Of a stretch of 64,000 nt of DNA, positions 28,467-37,304 are shown piece by piece. A program made the translations under genes and the position numbers. The notes beneath the pieces are model-generated. The model saw only the letters and a program-made list of their open reading frames with translations, made no database searches and was not told where the DNA came from. Numbering within the stretch: the first letter of the stretch is position 1; each line of letters starts with the position of its first letter. The DNA comes from Pseudothermotoga_B sp051235805 (GTDB taxonomy: Bacteria; Thermotogota; Thermotogae; Thermotogales; DSM-5069), in contig NZ_JBPNXV010000001.1 of assembly GCF_051235805.1 (NCBI RefSeq), forward strand, positions 1,736,001 through 1,800,000, in the 5' to 3' direction.

Positions 28467-28485
28467 GGGGTTAGTCCCCCTATTC
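28461..28485. terminator. Bidirectional hairpin containing both convergent stop codons
   Basis: A perfect 10-bp inverted repeat, GAATAGGGGG - TTAGT - CCCCCTATTC. The tdh stop TAG (28464-28466) lies in the left arm, and the fakA stop (28480-28482 on the other strand) lies symmetrically in the right arm. Neither side has a U tract, so it may act by blocking read-through, stabilising mRNA ends or with Rho. Confidence 0.75.
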
Positions 28486-30093
28486 TATCATCATGAGATA
28501 TGGATAATGCGGCTGACCACCCTCGTGCACATCTATCTGTACCTGATCTATTGCCCTTTCTAAGGTTTCCTTAATGATGTCTATCTCAGAGTCCACAGCA
28601 TCCTGACCAGTGAAGATCGTTACAATCTCTCTTCCTCTCAAATCAAGAGCTGTTAGAGCTCTGTTCATAGCTTGCTTCAAAGAATGACCGTGCGAAACGA
28701 GTTTCTTACCACGCATGATCATGTATTCATCTTTTTTTATCTTCGTTCCGTTGTGTTTCGCATCTCTCACCGCACGCGTGATACAGAGAGATACTATATA
28801 CTGAGCGGCTTCGGTGAATTTCTCTTCGAGTTTCTCTGGTTCTTCATTGGGATCAAAACTCATCATCGCCGAGATGCATTCTTGCACCGTTTGAGTCGGA
28901 ATTATCACCACTCGTTTGTCCTTAGTGTTTTCAGCAGCTTGTTTTGCTGCGAGTATTATGTTTGGGTTATTGGGAAACAAGAATACATGCTGAGCATTCA
29001 CTTTATCAATAGCAATCTTCAGATCGGCTGTACTTGGGTTCATCGTTTGGCCACCGCGAACTATTTGATCGACCCCAAGATTCTTGAGCACCTCGGAGAT
29101 ACCATGTCCCGGGGAGACGGCTACAAATCCGTATTTCTTTGGCTGCTCGGCATTCCTTTCCACAATGTGTTCGTGCTGCATCTTCATGTTGTCTATCTTT
29201 ACCTTTACCATCTCTCCATACTTGAGTATTTCCTCGATCACGACACCTGGATTGTTCGTGTGCACATGAGTTTTGAGTGTTGCTCTGTCATGTACAATTA
29301 CTACTGAGTCTCCAATTCCTTCAAGAAAAGATCTGAGTTCTTCGATTTTATCATTATGAAAATCGCTCTTTCCATTGACCATGATCTCAGTGCAATACTG
29401 GAATGCAATTTCTTCGGCTGGCAGTTCAACGGATACCTCACCGTTTGCACTGGTTACCACTTCGAGATTTACCTCTGTTTCACCAAGTGCGATAGCTCTA
29501 AAACCACTCAGTATGTAGTAAAGTCCCTTTGCACCAGCATCGACAACACCAGCTTCCCTCAAGACAGGCAATAATCTTGGTGTTGCCTTAACGGTTTCGT
29601 CAGCCACTTTAACAATCCAATCAAATACCTCTTCTATGGTTTCAGCGCGCTCAAGCTCTGTCGATTTTTCATCAATCATCCTGAGAATCGTCAACATCGT
29701 TCCCTCAACGGGTCTTATCACAGCTTTGTAAGCAACCAACCTGGCTGTGGAAAACATTTTGAGAATATCTCTTGGTTGAAGGGTCCTCTTCTTTTCACAG
29801 TACATAGCAAAGCCGCGAAATATCTGCGACAATATCACACCCGAGTTACCACGAGCACCCATTAGTGTACCATTTCTAATAGCATCCATGATGACTGGTA
29901 GATCATGCTTTCCTTTCTCCAACTGCTCGAGATACTTGCATCCTTCCTTCATCGTTGCAAGCATATTCGAGCCGGTATCTCCGTCTGGAACGGGAAAAAC
30001 ATTGAGCGCATTGAGTTCATCAACATGCATTGCAAGAAGTTCAGTCGCCTTTTCGAAACCGAGTCTCATGAATTTCCCATTAACTTTTTCCAA
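28480..30093 (-). CDS. fakA: DAK2 domain fatty acid kinase FakA-like (YloV)
   Basis: About 537 residues. The N-terminal DAK2 domain holds the ATP-site signature NVFPVPDGDTGSNM; a middle domain and C-terminal domain match the DegV-partner family. FakA phosphorylates fatty acids bound to a FakB (DegV) protein; no FakB gene is in the window. I chose TTG 30093: GAGGAGGTG is 6 nt upstream and the gene then starts 13 nt after asp23. The longer frame to 30132 would overlap asp23. The asp23-fakA pair is the same as yloU-yloV in Firmicutes. Confidence 0.9.
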   Translation of the reverse strand: MEKVNGKFMRLGFEKATELLAMHVDELNALNVFPVPDGDTGSNMLATMKEGCKYLEQLEKGKHDLPVIMDAIRNGTLMGARGNSGVILSQIFRGFAMYCEKKRTLQPRDILKMFSTARLVAYKAVIRPVEGTMLTILRMIDEKSTELERAETIEEVFDWIVKVADETVKATPRLLPVLREAGVVDAGAKGLYYILSGFRAIALGETEVNLEVVTSANGEVSVELPAEEIAFQYCTEIMVNGKSDFHNDKIEELRSFLEGIGDSVVIVHDRATLKTHVHTNNPGVVIEEILKYGEMVKVKIDNMKMQHEHIVERNAEQPKKYGFVAVSPGHGISEVLKNLGVDQIVRGGQTMNPSTADLKIAIDKVNAQHVFLFPNNPNIILAAKQAAENTKDKRVVIIPTQTVQECISAMMSFDPNEEPEKLEEKFTEAAQYIVSLCITRAVRDAKHNGTKIKKDEYMIMRGKKLVSHGHSLKQAMNRALTALDLRGREIVTIFTGQDAVDSEIDIIKETLERAIDQVQIDVHEGGQPHYPYLMMIE

Positions 30094-30106
30094 GATCCGC
30101 ACCTCC

Positions 30107-30439
30107 TCAGCGGATCCCCGTGACATGCACATTGACTTCTACGTCTTCACAGTTACCTATATTCTTCAGTACGTGCACGACATTCTCTATTATGTTTTTC
30201 GCAACCTCGGTTACTTTTACACCATACTCAACTTCTATGTACAGATCGACAACTACTTTCCCAGTGTCAAGTTCCTCAACTTTGATTCTTTCTTCTTCTT
30301 TTTCTCCGAAAAGCTTGCCAAAAAAGCTGTCAGAGGATATGTTAACAGGTCCATAACTCTGGGAAGTTGCTATGTAGGCTAGCTTCTTCAGCGCCTTCAA
30401 GCTAACTTGTACTTCACCATAGTCCAATTTGACTACCAT
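30107..30439 (-). CDS. Asp23/Gls24 family envelope-stress protein (YloU-like)
   Basis: 110 residues with the family's pattern: GEVQVSLKALKKLAYIAT at the N-terminus and DLYIEVEYGVKVTEVAKNIIENV in the second half. The function of the family is not settled; members associate with membranes or with fatty-acid metabolism. It overlaps the dxs stop by 7 nt and precedes fakA, a pairing conserved widely and supporting a link to lipid phosphorylation. Confidence 0.9.
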   Translation of the reverse strand: MVVKLDYGEVQVSLKALKKLAYIATSQSYGPVNISSDSFFGKLFGEKEEERIKVEELDTGKVVVDLYIEVEYGVKVTEVAKNIIENVVHVLKNIGNCEDVEVNVHVTGIR

Positions 30440-32295
30440 GCATAAACCTCCCTTTCTAAAAATGACGCCACTCTCCTGAAGATAGACTCTGAATCAAGTC
30501 CACAGTATCTCAACAACTCTTCTCTTGAGCCATGTGGCACGAATTGTTCTGAAATACCCAGTGTCAATACAAATCTCTTCCGATCGCACCGGCTGATAAA
30601 ACTCGTTACGCTTTCTCCAAATCCACCATTTACGAAACCTTCCTCGATTGTGACAAAGATTTCATGTTCATCTGCAAGATCCTTTAGAGTCTTTTCATCC
30701 AAGGGTTTGACACATCTGACATAAACAATTGTGGGATCAAGCGAGACCACCTTTTCTAATCTCTTTACCATATCTCCAACAGCCAAAACGGCAATCCTGC
30801 TTTTTCCTTTCCTTACGATCTCCCAGTGAAAAGGATCAATCACCTTCGATCTTTCCCAAAGCTCATCGAAAGAACTCGCCTTTTCAATGTCCTTTGGATA
30901 GCGAATAGCAATTACTCCTTTTATTATACCATCCTCAAAAATAGTCTTGAGTAACGATATCAGCTCAAGGGCATTTGAGGGTGTAAAGATTTTCGAATTG
31001 GGTATCGTTCTGAACAATGCAATGTCTGCAAGTCCATGATGAGTTGGTCCATCTTCTCCAACGAGCCCCGCCCTATCTATGGCAAAGACAACATTGAGAT
31101 CTTGTAAAGCCACATCGTGAAATATCTGGTCATATGCCCTCTGTAAAAATGTTGAATAGATCGCTACAACAGGTATCAATCCAGCAGTTGAAAGACCTGC
31201 CGCAAAGGTAACACATGATTGTTCTGTGATACCAAGATCGGCAAAACGTTCTGGGAACAACTGTGAAAATCTCTTCAGTCCAGTTCCATCTGGCATGGCT
31301 GCGGTTATCGCAAAGACACTGAGATTCTTCTGAGCAATTCTCACAAGCGCTTCACCGAAGATTTCACTGTAAGACATCTGCCCTTCCTTTTTCAGTGGTT
31401 CTCCGGAATCTGGATCAAACTTCGGGGCACTGTGGAATGTGATAGAATCATTCTCTGCTGGTTCATATCCCTTGCCCTTTTTTGTGATGACATGGACGAC
31501 TACGGGATAATCGTAGTTTTTCAATCTCTTGAAAAGGCTCGTCATCATTTCCAAATCGTGTCCATCTACAGGTCCTATGTGTTTCAAGCCGAGTGACTCA
31601 AAGAAATCAGAACCCGCAATGAAATACTTCATGCTCTCACGAATTCTTTTCAATTCTTCCTCGACATTCTTTCCAAACTCTGAGCCCTCAAGTATCTTCT
31701 TGATGATCTGTTTCAGCTTGACGTAAGCTGGAGTGGTTCTAATCTTTGTAAAAGCTTCTGAAAGCGCGCCAACATTCGGTGCGATTGACATCCCGTTATC
31801 GTTTAGTATTATCTTGATCTTCGAATTCTGTGTTTTGATTTGATTCAAACTCTCAAGAGACTCGCCGTTTGTGAGGGCTCCATCTCCGATGACAACTATG
31901 ACATTTTTCTTTTGGTTCTTCAGTTTCAACGCCCTCTCAATCCCGAGAGCAGCGGCTATCGATGTTCCGGCATGACCTGCACCAAATCTGTCAAGCTCAG
32001 ATTCTCTGAGCGATGTATACCCGCTTATACCTCCAAACTTCCTCAGGGTCGAAAACTCACCCCATCTGCCAGTCAGCAGCTTGTGAGTGTAGCACTGGTG
32101 TGAGGTATCCCATATTATTATGTCTTCTCTGGGATCGAAGACGCTGTAGAGTGCTAATGTGAGCTCAACCACACCAAGATTTGATGCCAGATGACCGCCT
32201 TGTGCTGAGACGACCCGTATGATACGTTCTCTAATGATACTTGACATTTCTTTAAGTTTTTCAACATCAGCACCAACTACATCGTCAAGATTCAA
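30433..32295 (-). CDS. dxs: 1-deoxy-D-xylulose-5-phosphate synthase
   Basis: First enzyme of the MEP isoprenoid pathway: condenses pyruvate and glyceraldehyde 3-phosphate using thiamine diphosphate. About 620 residues. Signatures: QGGHLASNLGVVELTLAL, the ThDP/Mg motif GDGALTNGESLESLNQ...NDNGMSI, and the transketolase-like DRAGLVGEDGPTHHG. Start is uncertain: TTG 32295 has GGAGAG 7 nt upstream and gives a normal N-terminus; ATG 32310 and 32337 lack a ribosome site. It overlaps xseB, as in the xseA-xseB-(ispA)-dxs order of many bacteria, but ispA is absent here. Confidence 0.94.
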   Translation of the reverse strand: MNLDDVVGADVEKLKEMSSIIRERIIRVVSAQGGHLASNLGVVELTLALYSVFDPREDIIIWDTSHQCYTHKLLTGRWGEFSTLRKFGGISGYTSLRESELDRFGAGHAGTSIAAALGIERALKLKNQKKNVIVVIGDGALTNGESLESLNQIKTQNSKIKIILNDNGMSIAPNVGALSEAFTKIRTTPAYVKLKQIIKKILEGSEFGKNVEEELKRIRESMKYFIAGSDFFESLGLKHIGPVDGHDLEMMTSLFKRLKNYDYPVVVHVITKKGKGYEPAENDSITFHSAPKFDPDSGEPLKKEGQMSYSEIFGEALVRIAQKNLSVFAITAAMPDGTGLKRFSQLFPERFADLGITEQSCVTFAAGLSTAGLIPVVAIYSTFLQRAYDQIFHDVALQDLNVVFAIDRAGLVGEDGPTHHGLADIALFRTIPNSKIFTPSNALELISLLKTIFEDGIIKGVIAIRYPKDIEKASSFDELWERSKVIDPFHWEIVRKGKSRIAVLAVGDMVKRLEKVVSLDPTIVYVRCVKPLDEKTLKDLADEHEIFVTIEEGFVNGGFGESVTSFISRCDRKRFVLTLGISEQFVPHGSREELLRYCGLDSESIFRRVASFLEREVYAW

Positions 32296-32497
32296 TTTCA
32301 CTCTCTCCATTAAGCGATTGAATCTTCGCGTACACATCCTGAACTTGGATCTTCGCTTCTTTCAATGCAAAGATCAGTTCTTTGTAGATTTCTACACCTT
32401 TGTTGTAAAGATCCACTGACTCATCAAAAGAGAGATCTTCACGTTCGAGTCTCTCGACGATTGTCTCAAGTTCTTTTATCATCTGATCGATCTTCAC
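32285..32497 (-). CDS. xseB: Exodeoxyribonuclease VII small subunit
   Basis: 70 residues forming a helical hairpin; the family signature LEREDLSFDESVDLYNKGVE is intact. It assembles in several copies on XseA to make the single-strand exonuclease. The GTG start has AAGGTGATA upstream and lies inside the 3' end of xseA (32 nt overlap). The overlap with dxs at its other end shows tight coupling. Confidence 0.95.
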   Translation of the reverse strand: MKIDQMIKELETIVERLEREDLSFDESVDLYNKGVEIYKELIFALKEAKIQVQDVYAKIQSLNGESEIES

Positions 32498-33671
32498 GGA
32501 CTATCACCTTCACAGTTCCGTCTGAGAATCGGACGGTCAATTCATCGTTCTTGTTCAACTTCCATGCCCTCTTGACCCACAGGGTGTCTTTTTCGATTAT
32601 TGCATAACCCCTTTCAAGTATACCTTCTGGGTTCAAAGAACTCAGTTTTGCCTGCAAAAGTTCCACTCTTTTCTCACAAAGTAGTAGATGTTTTTGCATC
32701 GACTGTGTGAGTTTTTCAGCTTTCTCAAAGGTGAGATGTACTCTGTTCAATATCTTATCATTCATAGATTTAAGCAATTCCTTTCCAAGATTTTGAATAT
32801 GAATCTGGCTATCTTTTACCTTCTGTCCAAGGTACAGGTAAGCCTTCTGCAGCAAACCCGTTGCATAATCGATGATTTGTGATCTATCTGGTACGGCTGC
32901 TTGAGCTGCTGCTGTTGGTGTGTGAGCGGCATAATCAGCTACAAGGTCGATGAAAACCGTATCTATTTGATGACCAACACCTGAGATGACGGGATGTCTC
33001 AAGTTGTAGACGGCTTTCACGATCTGTTCATCGTTGAACACCCAAAGATCGTCTGCAGAACCGCCACCTCTTGTTATTATCACCACATCGAGATCTTCAC
33101 GATTTGCGTCACTCAGAGCTTTGATAAGTGTATCTCTTGCTTCTTCTCCTTGTACACCAGTGTGGTAAAGAAAGATCTCAACGACTGGGTATCTTTCTTC
33201 AATTGTTCTAAGAACATCCTGATAGGCTGCGGAATTCCTTGAAGTTATGACACCTATTCTTTTCGGGAACTTCGGTAATGGGCGCTTGGGTTTTTCAAAA
33301 ATCCCTTCTTTCGAGAGTCTGTTGTAGATTTCTCTCATCTTCAAGTAAAGCAAGCCACGTTGAGGTAGTATCTTTAAGTTCTTGCAGTGAAATCTGTATA
33401 CACCCCTTGGAGGATACACCTTCACATCTCCATAAGCTTGAACTGTCTGACCATCTGTCAAATTGAGTCCCCTTGAAGCTGCTCCAAAAAACACACATCC
33501 TATTGAGGTGAACTCGTCCTTTAGAGTGAAAAAGAGATGACCATTCCGTTCTTTGGAATCTGTAACTTCACCGACGATTTGTATGTCAGTCAGGTATGGA
33601 TCATCGTTTATGAGGCTTTCTATGTAATAGGTGACCTCACTGACCGTGTAAACTTTCTCCAAAGAGATCAT
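32466..33671 (-). CDS. xseA: Exodeoxyribonuclease VII large subunit
   Basis: 401 residues. An N-terminal OB fold (TDIQIVGEVTDSKERNGHLFFTLKD) is followed by the catalytic domain with KRIGVITSRNSAAYQDVL, IITRGGGSADDLWVFNDE and SGVGHQIDTVFIDLVAD, all hallmark motifs, then a coiled-coil and C-terminal strand region. It degrades single-stranded DNA in both directions with XseB. The ATG at 33671 overlaps the MutS-like gene by 35 nt and has only a weak ribosome site (AAAAAAGG). Confidence 0.95.
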   Translation of the reverse strand: MISLEKVYTVSEVTYYIESLINDDPYLTDIQIVGEVTDSKERNGHLFFTLKDEFTSIGCVFFGAASRGLNLTDGQTVQAYGDVKVYPPRGVYRFHCKNLKILPQRGLLYLKMREIYNRLSKEGIFEKPKRPLPKFPKRIGVITSRNSAAYQDVLRTIEERYPVVEIFLYHTGVQGEEARDTLIKALSDANREDLDVVIITRGGGSADDLWVFNDEQIVKAVYNLRHPVISGVGHQIDTVFIDLVADYAAHTPTAAAQAAVPDRSQIIDYATGLLQKAYLYLGQKVKDSQIHIQNLGKELLKSMNDKILNRVHLTFEKAEKLTQSMQKHLLLCEKRVELLQAKLSSLNPEGILERGYAIIEKDTLWVKRAWKLNKNDELTVRFSDGTVKVIVREDRSDDKRT

Positions 33672-35160
33672 CCTTTTTTACAAGTTTCTGGGCAAGTTCT
33701 ACAACTTGTTTCGGCAACCCAAATCTCTCTGCAAGCAGGATTGCAATAGTTTGATTCAAATTCTTTCCTTTTTCCAAAGAGTAGTCTATCATCTTGCGGG
33801 GATCTTGAGCTGCCAAATCTTTTAACTTCCCACACATGTAAGCTTTTGTCGCTTTCTTGACAACTGCAGGATAATGAGTGGTGAAAAAGACAAAGTCATC
33901 CGAAGAATTCAGGTAATTAATAACTGCCAAGGCAAGTGATTCACCCTCAACTGGATTGGTGGTCGAACCAAATTCGTCAATCAGAATCAATTTTCTCTCA
34001 TCGAGTTTCATGATTTCAACAAGAGATGAGATTTCTTTGGCAAAGGAACTCAAGCCAAGTTCATCACCTTTGGACAGGGCTCTGACATGAACGAAAAGTG
34101 GCGATGAGAAAAACTCACACGGCACAGGGAATCCAAGATGCATGAGAACCACAAAACTTCCTATCGTTCTCAGCAGAGTTGTCTTGCCACCCATGTTCGG
34201 TCCATACAGAACGGTCACACCTTTGTTCGTTTCAAGAGTTACTGGATAGTATTCATAACCATTTCTGTTGCAATATTCAACAACTGGTGGAAATCTACCG
34301 TTTTTGATTTCAAATCTTTCAGAGATCTCTGGTATGGAACAACTCATTTGGAAGAAAAAATCATACCTGCAAAGATCGAGATCGACTTCTTCGACAACTT
34401 TCTCACAAGATCTGAGCAGTTCCGAATTCTCTGCTGCGATTCGCGCTATTTTTTCTAAGATTACCTCTTCTTCATCTCGCATCTGTTCTTCTACTTTCTC
34501 AAGTTCCTTATTCAATCTTTCAACGTCCTCAGTTTGCCTTATTCGAAGATGATATCTTTCATCAGACTTTCTCACAACCTCAACCAAGTTTCTCTCTAAA
34601 AGTCTTTCAGCTACTTTGCTTTCACACGTGAACTCTTCACCACGCAGATTGGTAGAAAGCTCTTCTTCAACTGTCCTTTTCAGCATCTTCATTCTATCCT
34701 CTATTGACTTTGAAAGAGACAAATACGTCTTTCGAAAGGCTAAAAGTTTTTCAGATTGAAGATGAAAGTTCGGTGAGTCAGAGGTCAATTCGACGAGAGT
34801 CTTCCAAAGACCAGTCATGTTCGGAAAATCCCAGATATCGCTTGTCACACATGATAATTTAATGACGTAGTAGACAAATCTCTTGAGTTTGGCTAAATCA
34901 CTTATGCTCTTGAAACCACACTGAGTCTGTTCTCTGATATTACCCAAGAGCTTGAGTTGGTCTTTCAAGATTCTAACCGTTGATCTGTCAAGTGCTAAAA
35001 CCTTCTTCATACGATCCCAATGCTCACAAAAACCCTTTTCATCAACTATGATGGGATTGAGCTCTTTGAAAAACCTTCTGCCGTATTCTGTCCGCGGCTG
35101 AAAAGCTGATAGTATTTCATCGATCATTGTAAACTGGCAGGTTGATTGATCGAGAAACAA
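33637..35160 (-). CDS. Short MutS-family ATPase
   Basis: 507 residues. The C-terminal half is a MutS ATPase domain: Walker A YGPNMGGKTTLL (320-328 for the core), Walker B LILIDEFGSTTNPVEG, and the FFTTHYP loop. The N-terminal 300 residues are helical, like the MutS core/lever domains. It lacks the mismatch-recognition domain I of MutS and the C-terminal Smr nuclease domain of MutS2, so neither name fits. Its role is unknown; it may act on branched DNA. TTG 35160 is supported by GGGAGGA 7 nt upstream. It heads the operon with xseA, xseB, dxs, asp23 and fakA. Confidence 0.85.
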   Translation of the reverse strand: MFLDQSTCQFTMIDEILSAFQPRTEYGRRFFKELNPIIVDEKGFCEHWDRMKKVLALDRSTVRILKDQLKLLGNIREQTQCGFKSISDLAKLKRFVYYVIKLSCVTSDIWDFPNMTGLWKTLVELTSDSPNFHLQSEKLLAFRKTYLSLSKSIEDRMKMLKRTVEEELSTNLRGEEFTCESKVAERLLERNLVEVVRKSDERYHLRIRQTEDVERLNKELEKVEEQMRDEEEVILEKIARIAAENSELLRSCEKVVEEVDLDLCRYDFFFQMSCSIPEISERFEIKNGRFPPVVEYCNRNGYEYYPVTLETNKGVTVLYGPNMGGKTTLLRTIGSFVVLMHLGFPVPCEFFSSPLFVHVRALSKGDELGLSSFAKEISSLVEIMKLDERKLILIDEFGSTTNPVEGESLALAVINYLNSSDDFVFFTTHYPAVVKKATKAYMCGKLKDLAAQDPRKMIDYSLEKGKNLNQTIAILLAERFGLPKQVVELAQKLVKKDDLFGESLHGQ

Positions 35161-35179
35161 ACCCAGTTCCTCCCAGACG

Positions 35180-35185
35180 ATTATA
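35180..35185 (-). promoter_or_regulatory. Candidate -10 of the MutS-like/xse/dxs operon
   Basis: A perfect TATAAT on the leftward strand lies 19 nt upstream of the MutS-like start, just past the pyrophosphatase hairpin. No convincing -35 is found at 16-18 nt, so this is a partial match only. Confidence 0.4.
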
Positions 35186-35209
35186 CTCTACTAACAATGA
35201 AGGGTGAGA

Positions 35210-35232
35210 AAGGGCGAGTAGAACTCGCCCTT
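35210..35232 (-). terminator. Hairpin terminator after the membrane pyrophosphatase gene
   Basis: A perfect 9-bp stem (AAGGGCGAG, loop of 5, CTCGCCCTT on the given strand) whose first base is the last base of the hppA stop codon. On the leftward strand it is followed by TCTCACCCTTC, a weak U tract. Position and strength make it the likely end of the pyrophosphatase transcript. Confidence 0.7.
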
Positions 35233-37280
35233 CAAGCGATGATTAAGAGTATCAGCGGGGCAAAAACTTCGGCTACAAGAGACATCACAGTTATCATAGT
35301 GTTCAAGGAAGGACCAGCGGTATCTTTGAACGGATCTCCAACTGTATCACCAACAACAGCAGCTTTGTGTGCTTCAGAACCTTTACCTCCGTGGTGTCCT
35401 TCTTCGATAAACTTCTTCGCGTTGTCCCAAGCACCACCTGCATTTGCCATGAACAGCGCAAAGATAATACCTGTGACTATGCTACCTGCAAGAAAACCAG
35501 CCAAGGCTTCTTTGCCAAGCACAATCAGTGTAAGCGCAGGAGCCACTATGGACAAAACACCCGGAAGAATCAACTCTTTCAGTGCTCCTGCTGTTGCTAT
35601 ATCAACACATCTTGCATAGTCAGGTTTGGCTTTGCCTTCGATCAGTCCTTTGATTTCCCTGAATTGCCTTCTTATTTCATCTACCATTCTCTGTGAATTT
35701 CTTCCCACAGCTAAGATCAACAGGGCGGAGAGAAACGGTGGCATCATCGCACCAATGAATATTCCGGCTATGACACGAGGAGAGATCAACTCCAATGAAG
35801 GTATGTCCACAAGATGAGTGTAAGCTGCAAACAAAGCCAAGACAGTCAGAGCAGCTGAACCAATTGCAAAGCCTTTGGTTATAGCCTTTGAAGTGTTTCC
35901 CGCAGCATCGAGCATATCTGTTACCTCTATCACATCGTCACCAAGTCCAGACTGCTCGGCAACGCCTTTCGCATTGTCAGAGATTGGACCATAAGCATCG
36001 GCAGAGATGATCATGCCCACTATTGAAAGCATTCCAAGGGCAGCGCTCGCTATCCCATAGAAAGGATCGATCCCAAATGCCTTTGCAAGGTACCAAGCGG
36101 CAACCGTTGCTGCAGAGATACACAAAACTGGTGGAACAACGCTCACAAGACCGTATGAAAATCCAGTCAGAATGTTAATGGCTGTTCCAGTAACAGAAGC
36201 CTCGGCAACTAGTTTGGTGGGTTTTTTCTCGATCGATGTGTAGTAATCAGATGTCAGACCTATCGCCACACCGGCACCAAGACCCGCTATCGTCGGAAGA
36301 AATATGCCAAGCCATTTCGAACCTTCAAGTCCCGAGAACTTCGTTACGAGAAAGAGCAAGAAAACGAAGATAAAACAAGTTGAGAAAGTTCCCATATTCA
36401 GAGCCCTGCCCGGGCTTCTCTTGATACTCCTTGTCACGAAGACAAGACCGAGCATAGAGGCAAAAAGTCCCATCGCGGCTATCAGCAACGGCATCGTAGT
36501 CAAAACTCCTCCACCTATCTCAGAACCAATGACCATAGCCGCTATTACACTCGCAATATAGGAGTCTGTGAGGTCTGCTCCCATTCCTGCTACATCACCT
36601 ACGTTGTCACCCACATTGTCAGCGATCACCGCCGGGTTTCTCGGATCGTCCTCTGGTATTCCGAGCTCAACCTTACCAACCAAATCGGCACTGATGTCGG
36701 CAGTTTTCGTGTATATACCCCCACCCGCCTTTGCAAACAGAGCGAGTGCGCTTGCACCGAAGCTGAAGCCCAACACGATGTTCGATGCGTCTGAATCACT
36801 CCAGCCAAATACGATTTTGAAAAGGAAGAAAAGCACTACTACACCGACAAGGGAAATACCTACCACAAACATCCCCATCACAGCTCCGCCATAGAATGCA
36901 ACTGGAAAGGCAGATTTCAAACCACTACGCGCTGCCGCTGCCACTCTGACATTTGTTTCTACAGCCGCCCTCATACCAAGATAGGCAGCTAAGGTCGTAA
37001 AGACCGATCCAAGCACATAAGCAAATGCCATACTCAGACCAATCAAAGGACCCTTTATGAACCCACTCACCAACCCAATCACAACAGCCATGATTGCCAC
37101 AAAAATCGCCAATGTTTTGTTCTGTCTTCTCAGATAGGCGAGTGCACCTTCTCTGATCGCCGAAGCTATCTCTTTCATCTTCTCAGTGCCCGGATCCTTT
37201 CTCAGAACATAAGCGTACAATCCAAGAGCGAGCAAGATGGAACCGATTCCCGAACTCAATCCCAACACAAACCAACTCAC
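35232..37280 (-). CDS. hppA: Membrane-bound ion-pumping pyrophosphatase (K+-independent type)
   Basis: 682 residues with about 16 membrane helices. It hydrolyses pyrophosphate and pumps H+ (or Na+) outward. The catalytic sites are intact: KAGGGIYTKTADISADLVGKVE (184-205), DNVGDNVGDVAGMGADL (221 onward) and DAYGPISDNAKG (428 onward). The potassium-dependence motif reads GNTSKAIT, with K465 and T468; established work on this family ties Lys and Thr at these sites to K+-independent enzymes and Ala/Gly to K+-dependent ones. Thermotoga maritima's enzyme is known as a K+-dependent Na+ pump, so this one appears to be the other class. Confidence 0.95.
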   Translation of the reverse strand: MSWFVLGLSSGIGSILLALGLYAYVLRKDPGTEKMKEIASAIREGALAYLRRQNKTLAIFVAIMAVVIGLVSGFIKGPLIGLSMAFAYVLGSVFTTLAAYLGMRAAVETNVRVAAAARSGLKSAFPVAFYGGAVMGMFVVGISLVGVVVLFFLFKIVFGWSDSDASNIVLGFSFGASALALFAKAGGGIYTKTADISADLVGKVELGIPEDDPRNPAVIADNVGDNVGDVAGMGADLTDSYIASVIAAMVIGSEIGGGVLTTMPLLIAAMGLFASMLGLVFVTRSIKRSPGRALNMGTFSTCFIFVFLLFLVTKFSGLEGSKWLGIFLPTIAGLGAGVAIGLTSDYYTSIEKKPTKLVAEASVTGTAINILTGFSYGLVSVVPPVLCISAATVAAWYLAKAFGIDPFYGIASAALGMLSIVGMIISADAYGPISDNAKGVAEQSGLGDDVIEVTDMLDAAGNTSKAITKGFAIGSAALTVLALFAAYTHLVDIPSLELISPRVIAGIFIGAMMPPFLSALLILAVGRNSQRMVDEIRRQFREIKGLIEGKAKPDYARCVDIATAGALKELILPGVLSIVAPALTLIVLGKEALAGFLAGSIVTGIIFALFMANAGGAWDNAKKFIEEGHHGGKGSEAHKAAVVGDTVGDPFKDTAGPSLNTMITVMSLVAEVFAPLILLIIA

Positions 37281-37304
37281 AAGACCACCCCCATCTCAAA
37301 TATA

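Noticed and set aside
29888..30382. 164-residue rightward ORF across fakA and asp23
   Set aside because: Antisense to two clear genes; Phe/Tyr-rich low-information sequence.
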